64,000 bases of DNA from assembly GCA_024405215.1 (NCBI GenBank), contig JAKSPB010000004.1:1-64000 (forward strand), in the 5' to 3' direction. Below the pieces are notes generated by a model, which did no database searches, had not been told where the DNA came from, and was given only the letters and a program-made list of their open reading frames with translations. The DNA comes from Lentisphaeria bacterium (GTDB lineage: Bacteria; Verrucomicrobiota; Lentisphaeria; Oligosphaerales; Oligosphaeraceae). The translations under genes and the position numbers were made by a program. Below, one piece after another: positions 42,694-51,678 of this stretch. The stretch's first letter is position 1; each line of letters starts with the position of its first letter.

Positions 42694-44606
42694 TACATGA
42701 GCCTCTGGAGGATGTATTCCCTGCGGTTGGGCGGGTTCTTGTCGCCCATGAGGAAATTGACGAAGGAGTCCAGCTTCCGGGCGTTTTCGATGGTGACCAG
42801 CTGGAGGCGGATGTCATTTCCCTTGATGAATTGTCCGAACTCCTGGGGGCTGATTTCACCGAGACCCTTGAAGCGGGTGATTTCCACGTCGCGGCCGATT
42901 TGTTTGGCGGCTGCGTCCCGTTCCGCTTCGGAGTAGCAATAGATGGGCTTGTGGGTCTTGCTGCGGACGCGGAAGAGAGGCGTGTCCAGGATGTAAAGAT
43001 GTTCTGCGGAGAGCAGCTGCGGGAAGAAGCGCAGGAAGAATACGATGAGGAGGTCGCGGATATGGTAGCCGTCGGGATCCGCATCGGTGGCGATGACGAC
43101 TTTGGCATAGCGCAGGTTCTCCATGGTGTCTTCGGTGCCTAGTGCGCGCATCACGCCGTAGAGTTCTTCGTTCTTGTAGAGGACTTCGCGGGTGGCGTTG
43201 CAGCAGTTGAAGACCTTTCCGCGCAGGGCGAAGACGGCTTGGTTCAGGGCGTCGCGGTTCTGGACCACGGAGCCGGCTGCGGAGTCTCCCTCGGTGAGGA
43301 AAATCATGGAGTTCTGGCAGAGGGCCTTCTCCTCGGGCTTCTTGCGGGAGTCGGTCTCGTTCAGATGGAATTTGCAATCCCGGAGTTTCAGGATCTTCAA
43401 GGCGGATTTGGCCGCCAGTTCCTTTGCGCCCTTGCGGATGTTCTGGATCTGCTTGCGGAGGTTCGCATTCTTATCCAGTTTGTCGAAGATGCTGGCCTTG
43501 ATGTCGGGGTGCTTGAAAAGATACTGTACCACGGCGGCCTTGATTTCATTTACCAGCGGCGTGCGGATTTCGGGATTGTAGAGCTTGTGTTTGGTCTGTG
43601 ACTCGAAGACGGGTTCCTGGAGCTTGATGGCGATGGCGCCGAAAAGTCCCGCGCGGATGTCCTCCGCGTCGTACGGCTTGTCCTTGGGGGTCAGTTCGTT
43701 GACGCCTTTGACGATGCCCTCTTTGAAGGCTGCCAGATGGGTTCCGCCGTCGTTGGTGAACTGGGTGTTTGCGAAGGAGTAGTAGTTTTCGTTGGCGGAA
43801 TTGACGTGGCAGAAGGCGAACTCCAGAGTTTCCGTGCGGTAGTGGATGACCTCGTAGAGCGCCTCGGAGTCCATCTTGCTTTCCAGCAGATCCAGCATTC
43901 CCCTTCGGGAGAAGAACTTCTGGCCGTTGAGCTCCAGGGAGAGCCCGGCGTTGGTCCAGGCATAGTGCTGCAGGCGGCGTTCCAGGAATTTCTTCTCGAT
44001 ATGGAACTCGCCGAAGACCTGGGTGGATGGCAGGAAGCGGATGAGGGTGCCGTTGGGTTCCCCCGTGTCGCCGCTTTCCTCCCGCACGAACTTTCCCTCC
44101 TGGAAGAAGACGCTGGCGTACTTTCCGTTGCGGTAGCTGGTGGCGGAAAAATCCTGGGAGAGGAAATTGACGGCCTTGAGGCCTACGCCGTTCATGCCGA
44201 TGGAGGCGGAGAAAGCCTTGGGTTTGCCGTCGGCGCCCTTGGCGAATTTTCCGCCGGTGTTCTTCTTGGAGACACAGTCCTTCAGTTTCTCCAGCGGGAT
44301 GCCGCGCCCGAAGTCCCGGACGGTGATGGACTTGTCCGGGGCCAGGGTGACCAGCACCTTGCGGCCGTTGCCCATGATGTATTCGTCGATGGAGTTGTCT
44401 ACCACTTCCTTGAAGAGGACGTAGACGCCGTCTTCGGTGTGGTCGCCATTGCCCAATGCGCCGATGTACATTCCGGGGCGCTCCCGCATGTGCGTCACGT
44501 CGTCCAGGCTCTGGATGGAGTCGGCCTCGTAATCGGCCGGGGCTGTTGCGGAAGTGGCTGCCGCTGCGCTTTCGGAAAATAGGATGTTATCTTCTGTTTC
44601 GGACAT
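42693..44606 (-). CDS. parE: DNA topoisomerase IV subunit B-like (ParE)
   Basis: A 637-aa type IIA topoisomerase ATPase subunit. The GHKL ATPase reads VVDNSIDEY (Asn/Asp), RDFGRGIP and GMNGVGLKAVN near residue 130. The transducer follows, then the TOPRIM domain with LTEGDSAAG near residue 425 and ATDADPDGYHIRDL. The length and missing GyrB-specific insert favour ParE. The second TOPRIM motif has Pro where most homologues have Val (DADVDG), but its aspartates are kept. The N-terminal 30 residues are low-complexity. No parC or gyrA lies adjacent; downstream is ung, upstream the zinc ribbon protein. Confidence 0.88.
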   Translation of the reverse strand: MSETEDNILFSESAAAATSATAPADYEADSIQSLDDVTHMRERPGMYIGALGNGDHTEDGVYVLFKEVVDNSIDEYIMGNGRKVLVTLAPDKSITVRDFGRGIPLEKLKDCVSKKNTGGKFAKGADGKPKAFSASIGMNGVGLKAVNFLSQDFSATSYRNGKYASVFFQEGKFVREESGDTGEPNGTLIRFLPSTQVFGEFHIEKKFLERRLQHYAWTNAGLSLELNGQKFFSRRGMLDLLESKMDSEALYEVIHYRTETLEFAFCHVNSANENYYSFANTQFTNDGGTHLAAFKEGIVKGVNELTPKDKPYDAEDIRAGLFGAIAIKLQEPVFESQTKHKLYNPEIRTPLVNEIKAAVVQYLFKHPDIKASIFDKLDKNANLRKQIQNIRKGAKELAAKSALKILKLRDCKFHLNETDSRKKPEEKALCQNSMIFLTEGDSAAGSVVQNRDALNQAVFALRGKVFNCCNATREVLYKNEELYGVMRALGTEDTMENLRYAKVVIATDADPDGYHIRDLLIVFFLRFFPQLLSAEHLYILDTPLFRVRSKTHKPIYCYSEAERDAAAKQIGRDVEITRFKGLGEISPQEFGQFIKGNDIRLQLVTIENARKLDSFVNFLMGDKNPPNRREYILQRLM

Positions 44607-44663
44607 GAATCAGGCCCGGCGGAGTGCTGCCGGGTGTCGGGACGGTTTCTGTTTCAGGGTGAA

Positions 44664-45047
44664 CTACTTCTTCTTGCCGCGCTTGCTTCCGGAGCCGCTG
44701 TTCTTGGCGGGGTGGTAGCTCATGCTGCCGGAGGAAGAAGAACGGCGGCGTTTCTTGGTGGGCATGCCTTCGTCGTCAAGAGGCTCGTCGTCATCGTCGT
44801 TGAGCTCATCGAGGATATCGGGCTCCATTTCGTCGTCATCATCGTTCCAGTTGTCTTCTTCTTCGGCAGCGTATTCGCTGTCCATCTCCTGGAATTCGTC
44901 ATCATCGACTTCGTTGTCGAAGTCGTCCTGGAGCGAGGAGGCCATGACGAGCTGACCGCATTCGGGGCAGTATCCGTCTTCCTTTTCCACGTCGGCAACC
45001 TTGACTTTGCATTCGCAATGGGGGCATTTGATCATTTCGACAGCCAT
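44664..45047 (-). CDS. Zinc ribbon protein with acidic domain and basic tail
   Basis: A 127-aa protein of unknown function. Residues 6-32 form a zinc ribbon (CPHC ... CPEC), residues 40-92 are extremely acidic (DDFDNEVDDDEF; NWNDDDDEME), and the C-terminus is Ser/Gly/Lys-rich with KKRRRSSSSG and KRGKKK. The ATG has AAGGAG seven bases upstream. It lies between rho and parE in the minus-strand housekeeping run, so it may act in transcription or on nucleic acid. Similar short FYDLN-acid-like proteins exist in other bacteria, but assignment to that family is not secure. Confidence 0.7.
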   Translation of the reverse strand: MAVEMIKCPHCECKVKVADVEKEDGYCPECGQLVMASSLQDDFDNEVDDDEFQEMDSEYAAEEEDNWNDDDDEMEPDILDELNDDDDEPLDDEGMPTKKRRRSSSSGSMSYHPAKNSGSGSKRGKKK

Positions 45048-45167
45048 AGGTGACTCCTTTGTTTTTTGTGGGGGAAAAAAGGTTGAAAGTTGGGATTGGC
45101 GCGTAATTTACACGCCTTTGGAAAAATGTTTTGTGTTTTTTTAACCTTTGCGTGGCAGAAGGTCAGG

Positions 45168-46937
<1,770 letters not shown>

Positions 46938-46979
46938 AGTGAATTGCTTGAAGAATTTCAGGAGTGAAGAAAAAAGAGG

Positions 46980-47558
46980 TTACCGGGAACGTAGCTTCTG
47001 CAGAAGAACAACGCATTTTTCGTGGAGTTCCTCCAGGGAGCCCGTGGTCTCGACGACGTAGTCCGCACGGTCGCGTTTCTCGTCCAGGGAGAGCTGCGAG
47101 GCCAGCCGGCGTTGGATTTCTCCGTCGTCCCACCCGCGTTTTCGCAGGCGTTCAAGCTGCATTTCCGGGGTGCACCAGACTGCGATGACTTTTGTGTCTG
47201 GGATGATCCAACCCGTTTCATACCAGAGGGGTATGGCCGCGAAGAATGGCTCTGGCGCCGCTTCCGCGTCCAGTCGCGCCAGTTCCGCGCGGATTTTTGG
47301 ATGCAGGAAGTCGTCAAGCCAGGCGAGTTCTTCCGGGTGTCCGAAGACGCGCCGTCCCAGCTCCGGGCGGTTCAGGGCGCCGTCCGGCAGGCTGAGGTCG
47401 GCGCCGAAGTGCCGGAGGATGGCCTGCAAGGTTTCTGTTCCGGGGGCATAGAGGCCATGGGCAATGTCATCGGCATCTGCGCAGTGTGCGCCCAATGCAC
47501 GGAAATTTGCCAGGACGGCGCTTTTTCCGCAACCGATTCCGCCGGTAATGACAATCAT
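46980..47558 (-). CDS. coaE: Dephospho-CoA kinase
   Basis: A 192-aa P-loop kinase performing the last step of CoA synthesis (3'-phosphorylation of dephospho-CoA). It begins with VITGGIGCGKSAVLANF (Walker A), followed by DADDIAHGLYAPG and the CoA-binding lid region AIPLWYETGW. Length is normal. The ATG overlaps the miaA stop (ATGA), so translation is coupled. Downstream is rho. Confidence 0.92.
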   Translation of the reverse strand: MIVITGGIGCGKSAVLANFRALGAHCADADDIAHGLYAPGTETLQAILRHFGADLSLPDGALNRPELGRRVFGHPEELAWLDDFLHPKIRAELARLDAEAAPEPFFAAIPLWYETGWIIPDTKVIAVWCTPEMQLERLRKRGWDDGEIQRRLASQLSLDEKRDRADYVVETTGSLEELHEKCVVLLQKLRSR

Positions 47559-48484
47559 AGATGGAGTTCCTTTAGGATTTCATCGTGGATGCGTCCTGCC
47601 ACATCGCCTGAGAAGTCGTTTACGGGGATGGTGATGGCGCCTGGATGCTGATGGCGGAACCAGGTAAGCTGTCGCCGGGCGTACTGGATGGTCCGGTTGG
47701 CGAGGAGCTCCTGCAGGGCCTCCTGTCCTCCCGGTTCTCCTTGACGCAGAAATTCCGCGATGTCCCGGTAGCCTAGCGCCTGCCAGGCGGTAGGGGTGTT
47801 CGCCAGGCCTTGGGCCAGTGCCTGACGGCATTCCTCTACCCAGCCTTCTTCCAGCATTTTCTTGGTTCGCAGGCGGATGCGTTCTTTCAACAAGGTGAAG
47901 TCCGGCAGAATGCAGAATTGCCGGAAGCCTGGCGCAGGAACGGCATTCTTCTGCTGGAGCTCCCATGGCGCCTTGCCCGTCAGGCGGAAGACTTCTACGG
48001 CGCGGGCGAGATGGCGTGGATTGCGCGCCAGATCTTCCGGGAGTTCTCCCGCCTGGGAGAGCTCGGCGCGAAGACGCCGGCAACCTTCTGGCGTGGCGGA
48101 TTCCTCGCGCAAAGCGGCGGCGATGGCGGGGTCGCTGGGCATCAGCGAAAAGCCGTAGACCAGCGCCCGGGCGTAGAGGCCCGTGCCGCCGGCCAGGATG
48201 GCATGACGGCCGCGCCGTTGGATCTGGGAAATCAAGTCCTTTGCGGCGGGAACGAAAAGGTTCACGTTCCATGGGGCCTGGATATCCAGCTGGTTGACAA
48301 GATGATGCGGGGCCATGGCGAGCTCTTCCGGACCTGGCTGGGCAGTGCCGATGGCGAGGCCTTTGTAGATCTGCATGGAGTCGCAGGAAATGACTTCGCC
48401 GCCCAGGTCATGGGCCAGGCGTGCGGCTGCGGCGCTTTTCCAGGAGCAGGTCGGCCCTAGGATGACTAGCGTGGCATTGTCCAA
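47555..48484 (-). CDS. miaA: tRNA dimethylallyltransferase
   Basis: A 309-aa enzyme adding dimethylallyl to A37 of tRNAs reading UNN codons. The P-loop LGPTCSWKSAAAARLA is slightly degenerate: GPTCSWKS against the usual GPTASGKS, with Trp replacing the second Gly. VISCDSMQIYKGLAIGTAQP and GGTGLYARAL are typical, as is the C-terminal RTIQYARRQLTWFR. TTG 48484 is the likely start: GGAG lies seven bases upstream and it overlaps the lspA stop. A longer frame from 48571 would run deep into lspA. The Trp in the P-loop is worth noting, although the protein is otherwise complete. Confidence 0.88.
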   Translation of the reverse strand: MDNATLVILGPTCSWKSAAAARLAHDLGGEVISCDSMQIYKGLAIGTAQPGPEELAMAPHHLVNQLDIQAPWNVNLFVPAAKDLISQIQRRGRHAILAGGTGLYARALVYGFSLMPSDPAIAAALREESATPEGCRRLRAELSQAGELPEDLARNPRHLARAVEVFRLTGKAPWELQQKNAVPAPGFRQFCILPDFTLLKERIRLRTKKMLEEGWVEECRQALAQGLANTPTAWQALGYRDIAEFLRQGEPGGQEALQELLANRTIQYARRQLTWFRHQHPGAITIPVNDFSGDVAGRIHDEILKELHL

Positions 48485-48485
48485 G

Positions 48486-49070
48486 TCATTTCTCCGGGTG
48501 CTTCCTGCGGAGGAAGAATTCATAGATGCAGAGGTAGATGACGGCGAGGCTGATGGCGCTGTCGGCGACATTGAATGCCGGCCAGAAACGCAGGCAGAGG
48601 AAGTCTACCACGCCTTCGGCAAAGAAGAGCCGGTCGACCATGTTTCCTAGAATTCCTCCCAGCAGGAAGCCGAAAGGCATGGCGTAGGCGGGATTTTTGC
48701 AGGTGATCTTTTTCCAGAAGAGGACGATCACCAGAGCCGCCGTCAGGGAGAGCCAGCCCAGGATGCTGGGATGGTTGGAGAACATTCCCCAGGCCGCGCC
48801 ATGGTTTCGGACGTGCACGAGGGCGAAGACCCCTGGAATGACCGTCAGGAAGTCTTCTCCTGGAATGGGCCAGTTGTGGTACACCAGGAATTTCGTCAGG
48901 TGGTCCAGAATGACGACAAGGATGGCGCAAATGCCAGGCCAGCCCAGCAATGCGTGTTTGGAGAGAGTGAAATTCTTCACGGAAGCAAGGGAGAGTTTCT
49001 CAAGTGTTCGAAGGTTGCGGATCGGATGTCCTCCCGGAAAATACCGCAGGCCAATAGTGCCTTGCATCAT
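48486..49070 (-). CDS. lspA: Lipoprotein signal peptidase (signal peptidase II)
   Basis: Up to 194 aa, an inner-membrane aspartyl protease that removes lipoprotein signal peptides. Four membrane spans are visible; the catalytic Asp pair lies in GNMVDRLFFAEGVVDF and FNVADSAISLAV, and VRNHGAAWGMF is a family motif. Start is uncertain: ATG 49070/49067, or later at GTG 48980, which would give a more typical length (164 aa). It heads the overlapping lspA-miaA-coaE-rho run. Clients in this window include the proteins at 25730, 60672 and 62087. Confidence 0.9.
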   Translation of the reverse strand: MMQGTIGLRYFPGGHPIRNLRTLEKLSLASVKNFTLSKHALLGWPGICAILVVILDHLTKFLVYHNWPIPGEDFLTVIPGVFALVHVRNHGAAWGMFSNHPSILGWLSLTAALVIVLFWKKITCKNPAYAMPFGFLLGGILGNMVDRLFFAEGVVDFLCLRFWPAFNVADSAISLAVIYLCIYEFFLRRKHPEK

Positions 49071-49153
49071 AACGCATCGGCAATGCGCGTAAGATAACGG
49101 CTGAAATGACTTTTGCAATTTCCTCGATCAGTTTTTTCTTTGGCCAGCGATGG

Positions 49154-50365
49154 TTACGCTTTTCCCAAGAGGAAATCAATGGCATAGAGCTGGCGGATGC
49201 CGTCGTAGTTGGTTTCGGGATCGCAGTCAAGGGTGATGATGAATTTCGGGTAATTGTCCTTGAGGACTTTCAATGGGGCCAGCTCGCGGGATAGCGTATC
49301 TGGATCCCGGACGGTCAGGGCCACTTGGTAATATTGAGGGAGACCATGTTCAAAAGCGACGAAATCCACTTCTCCCGTATCCAGTTTTCCGGTGAATACC
49401 TCGGAAAAACGCCGGCGCAGTTCAAGGTAGATGACATTTTCCAGCAGATGTCCAAGTTCCTGGTCCTTGCTTCCCAGCAAGGCGTATTTGAAGCCTGTAT
49501 CGGCAAGGTAGTACTTGGAGAGGGTCTTCAGATAGGATTTCCCGCGGATGTCATAGCGTTGAACCTGATGGAACAAGTAGCATTCCGTCAGGGCGGAAAG
49601 ATATTCATCCAAGGTGGCTGGCGTCAGGGGAAGGCCTTCCCCTTTTAATGTCTTGGCGATGCTTCCGGGGGAGACGGGGCTGCCGATGGCGCTGATGAGA
49701 AAGCGGATGAGGCGTAAGAGCTGTCGGGGATTCCGGAAATTGTGACGTGCCATGACATCCTTGAAGAGAAGGGTGTCCAAGACGCTGGAAAGATATTCGT
49801 CGGCCAGGCGAGGCGTGTCATGCAGGGAAATGGCCAGGGGAAATCCGCCAGTGCGCAAGAATTTCCGGAAGTCTTCCTCGGGAACTGCACTCTGTGTGGC
49901 GGCATGGAACTCCGCGAAGGAAAAGGGAGAAAGTTCGTAGCTGACATAGCGACCGGTCAATAGGGTGCCTAGTTCTCCGGATAGAAAAAAGGCATTGGAG
50001 CCGGTGATGTATAAATCAACATTTCCTTTGGAGAAAAGACCATCGACCAGACGTTCAAAAGATGGGACCAGCTGAATTTCGTCAAGGAAAAGATAGGTGG
50101 TTTCCGTCGGAGAAAGATGGGGTTTGATCTCTTGCCAGACATCCTGCCAGGTGGCAAGATGGGATAGGTCCGGATCCTCGAAATTGTAGGAAAGAATACG
50201 GGCTGGCGATATGCCCAGCTTGGCGAGATGCCGCTGGAAAAGGAGGAATACGGTGGATTTTCCGGCACGACGAATGCCCGTCATGACTTTGATGAGCGGT
50301 TTGTCACGCCAGGAATCCAACCAGGAAAGGGCGTCAGGACGATGATATAAGTTCTGTGAGGGCAT
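49154..50365 (-). CDS. ATP-binding protein, AAA_14/DUF4143 family
   Basis: A 403-aa protein. The N-terminal AAA domain has Walker A GIRRAGKSTVFLL near residue 32 and Walker B TTYLFLDEIQLVPSFE near 92. YITGSNAFFLSGELGTLL is a sensor-1 region, and the C-terminal half holds the DUF4143 winged-helix/nuclease-like domain (LLFKDVMARHNFRN; ENVIYLELRRR; VDFVAFEHG; YYQVALTV). Such genes are frequent, often multicopy, in gut anaerobes, with no established function. It is solitary, downstream of nrdG, with a 26-bp-arm palindrome between the two. Confidence 0.85.
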   Translation of the reverse strand: MPSQNLYHRPDALSWLDSWRDKPLIKVMTGIRRAGKSTVFLLFQRHLAKLGISPARILSYNFEDPDLSHLATWQDVWQEIKPHLSPTETTYLFLDEIQLVPSFERLVDGLFSKGNVDLYITGSNAFFLSGELGTLLTGRYVSYELSPFSFAEFHAATQSAVPEEDFRKFLRTGGFPLAISLHDTPRLADEYLSSVLDTLLFKDVMARHNFRNPRQLLRLIRFLISAIGSPVSPGSIAKTLKGEGLPLTPATLDEYLSALTECYLFHQVQRYDIRGKSYLKTLSKYYLADTGFKYALLGSKDQELGHLLENVIYLELRRRFSEVFTGKLDTGEVDFVAFEHGLPQYYQVALTVRDPDTLSRELAPLKVLKDNYPKFIITLDCDPETNYDGIRQLYAIDFLLGKA

Positions 50366-50430
50366 GGCGGGGCCGTGAAGATAAACAACGGAATTTCCTT
50401 AAATATACTGAAAAAAAAGAATATTTCCAG

Positions 50431-50496
50431 AAAAAACAAAGTATACTTTAAAAACTCCTTGAATATTGAAAGTTTTTTAAGTATACTTTGTTTTTT
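50431..50496. promoter_or_regulatory. Long palindrome with two AAGTATACTT sites
   Basis: Arms 50431-50456 and 50471-50496 are 26-bp inverted repeats with one mismatch and a 14-base spacer. Each arm contains its own palindrome (AAAGTATACTTT at 50438-50449; AAGTATACTT at 50479-50488). The right arm overlaps the nrdG stop codon. It can act as the nrdG terminator (A/T-rich flanks) and as paired operators for the ATPase gene that starts 66 bp further on. Confidence 0.75.
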
Positions 50497-51226
50497 ACCG
50501 CGCCTTTGCCAGCTGGACGTATGGCGCGGCGGCTTTGGCGCACTCTTCCAGGATGGACGGCTTGGTGCGCGGCGCGCTTCTCAAAGCTATATCGGGAAGA
50601 TTCTCGTGGGGGACGAAGGGCTGGAAAAGCCAACGCTTGGCGCCCTGGACATCCTTTGCGGCGGCGGCGATTTCCTCGGGCGTGTGGATGCCTTCCAGGA
50701 CCGTGGTACGGAATTCGTAGTCCTTTGCCTTGTCCATGATGAGCTTGATGGATGCGCGGATGCGGTCCAGCTGGGAATATTTCACGAAAGTCGGATAATG
50801 ATCCAGGGCGCACTTGATATCCATGGCCACGTAGTCCAGCTCTGGAAGCAGTTTTTCCAGCATTTCGGGATTGGCGCCGTTTGTATCCAGCTTGACCAGG
50901 AAGCCCTCTTCCTTTAGGAAATGGATGGTCTGGGGCAGCGCGGCATGGATGGTGGGTTCTCCGCCGGTTACGGTCACGGCCTTGACCCACTCCTCACGAT
51001 ATTTATCCAATCGCTGTTTCAGCGTAGCGAAGGTAAAGGTCTTGGCGTCAACGGCGCCGATGAGATCCGGGTTATGGCAGAATCCGCATCGGAAGTTGCA
51101 ACCGCTGGTGAACATCAGCACCCCCAGATGGCCGGGATAGTCGACCATGCTGGGCTGGCGCATGATGGCGTTGATGACGGAGCGCTCCTCCAGGGACGGT
51201 GCGATGGGGTTTTCCTGCACAGCCAT
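50495..51226 (-). CDS. nrdG: Anaerobic ribonucleotide reductase activating enzyme (radical SAM)
   Basis: A 243-aa radical SAM protein. Its cluster motif CNFRCGFC (C43, C47, C50) is the CxxxCxxC form, followed by TVTGGEPTIH and LDTNGANPE. It makes the glycyl radical on NrdD using SAM and a [4Fe-4S] cluster. It is longer than E. coli NrdG (154 aa) and resembles the longer NrdG/PflA-like class. The only glycyl-radical enzyme beside it is NrdD, which supports this assignment over PflA. The last codons lie in a long palindrome. Confidence 0.88.
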   Translation of the reverse strand: MAVQENPIAPSLEERSVINAIMRQPSMVDYPGHLGVLMFTSGCNFRCGFCHNPDLIGAVDAKTFTFATLKQRLDKYREEWVKAVTVTGGEPTIHAALPQTIHFLKEEGFLVKLDTNGANPEMLEKLLPELDYVAMDIKCALDHYPTFVKYSQLDRIRASIKLIMDKAKDYEFRTTVLEGIHTPEEIAAAAKDVQGAKRWLFQPFVPHENLPDIALRSAPRTKPSILEECAKAAAPYVQLAKAR

Positions 51227-51238
51227 GAGAGAGTGCGC

Positions 51239-51649
51239 CTAGGCGAGTTCCAGTGCGGTATCAAGGATGCTCTTGATCATCTCGGGAGTGAGGGTTCCCT
51301 TGCCTTCTTCGGAGTAGTCCGTCTGGATGCCCAGGAACTGATAGAGCTTGGAGTGCTTGCAGATGGGGTCCTTGGCGTCCGGATCGGGGTTGGCCAGATA
51401 CTGGATCTTCCCGTCGTCGGTGGCGCGGGAAATGACCATGGCGGGAATGCGGCTGGGATTCAGGCATTCGGTGCGGCAGAATTTTGCCAGGCCCTCTTCC
51501 TCCAGGACATTGTGGTATTCCTTGCGGAAGCAGGCGTATTGGGGCTCTTCGGCCAGCATTTTGTCCAGACGGCGGTTCAGCATGGCGCACTTGGCACAGC
51601 CGGGCTTGCCGAAGACGTTGACGACCAGTTGGTTCTTGGTTTCCATCAT
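51239..51649 (-). CDS. Thioredoxin-like protein in nrdD-nrdG operon
   Basis: A 136-aa protein beginning with a thioredoxin-type strand and a CxxC site (VFGKPGCAKCAML, C18 and C21). Two further Cys lie in FCRTECLN and one in DPICKHS. The middle is not a standard glutaredoxin. It lies 12 bp upstream of nrdG and 29 bp downstream of nrdD, so it is clearly part of the class III reductase operon. It may supply electrons or protect thiols. Known class III enzymes use formate or, in one subgroup, thioredoxin/NADPH; a dedicated thioredoxin-like partner fits the latter. Confidence 0.75.
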   Translation of the reverse strand: MMETKNQLVVNVFGKPGCAKCAMLNRRLDKMLAEEPQYACFRKEYHNVLEEEGLAKFCRTECLNPSRIPAMVISRATDDGKIQYLANPDPDAKDPICKHSKLYQFLGIQTDYSEEGKGTLTPEMIKSILDTALELA

Positions 51650-51678
51650 GGCTTTCTTTCCTTTGCGTTCCTTTGGCG

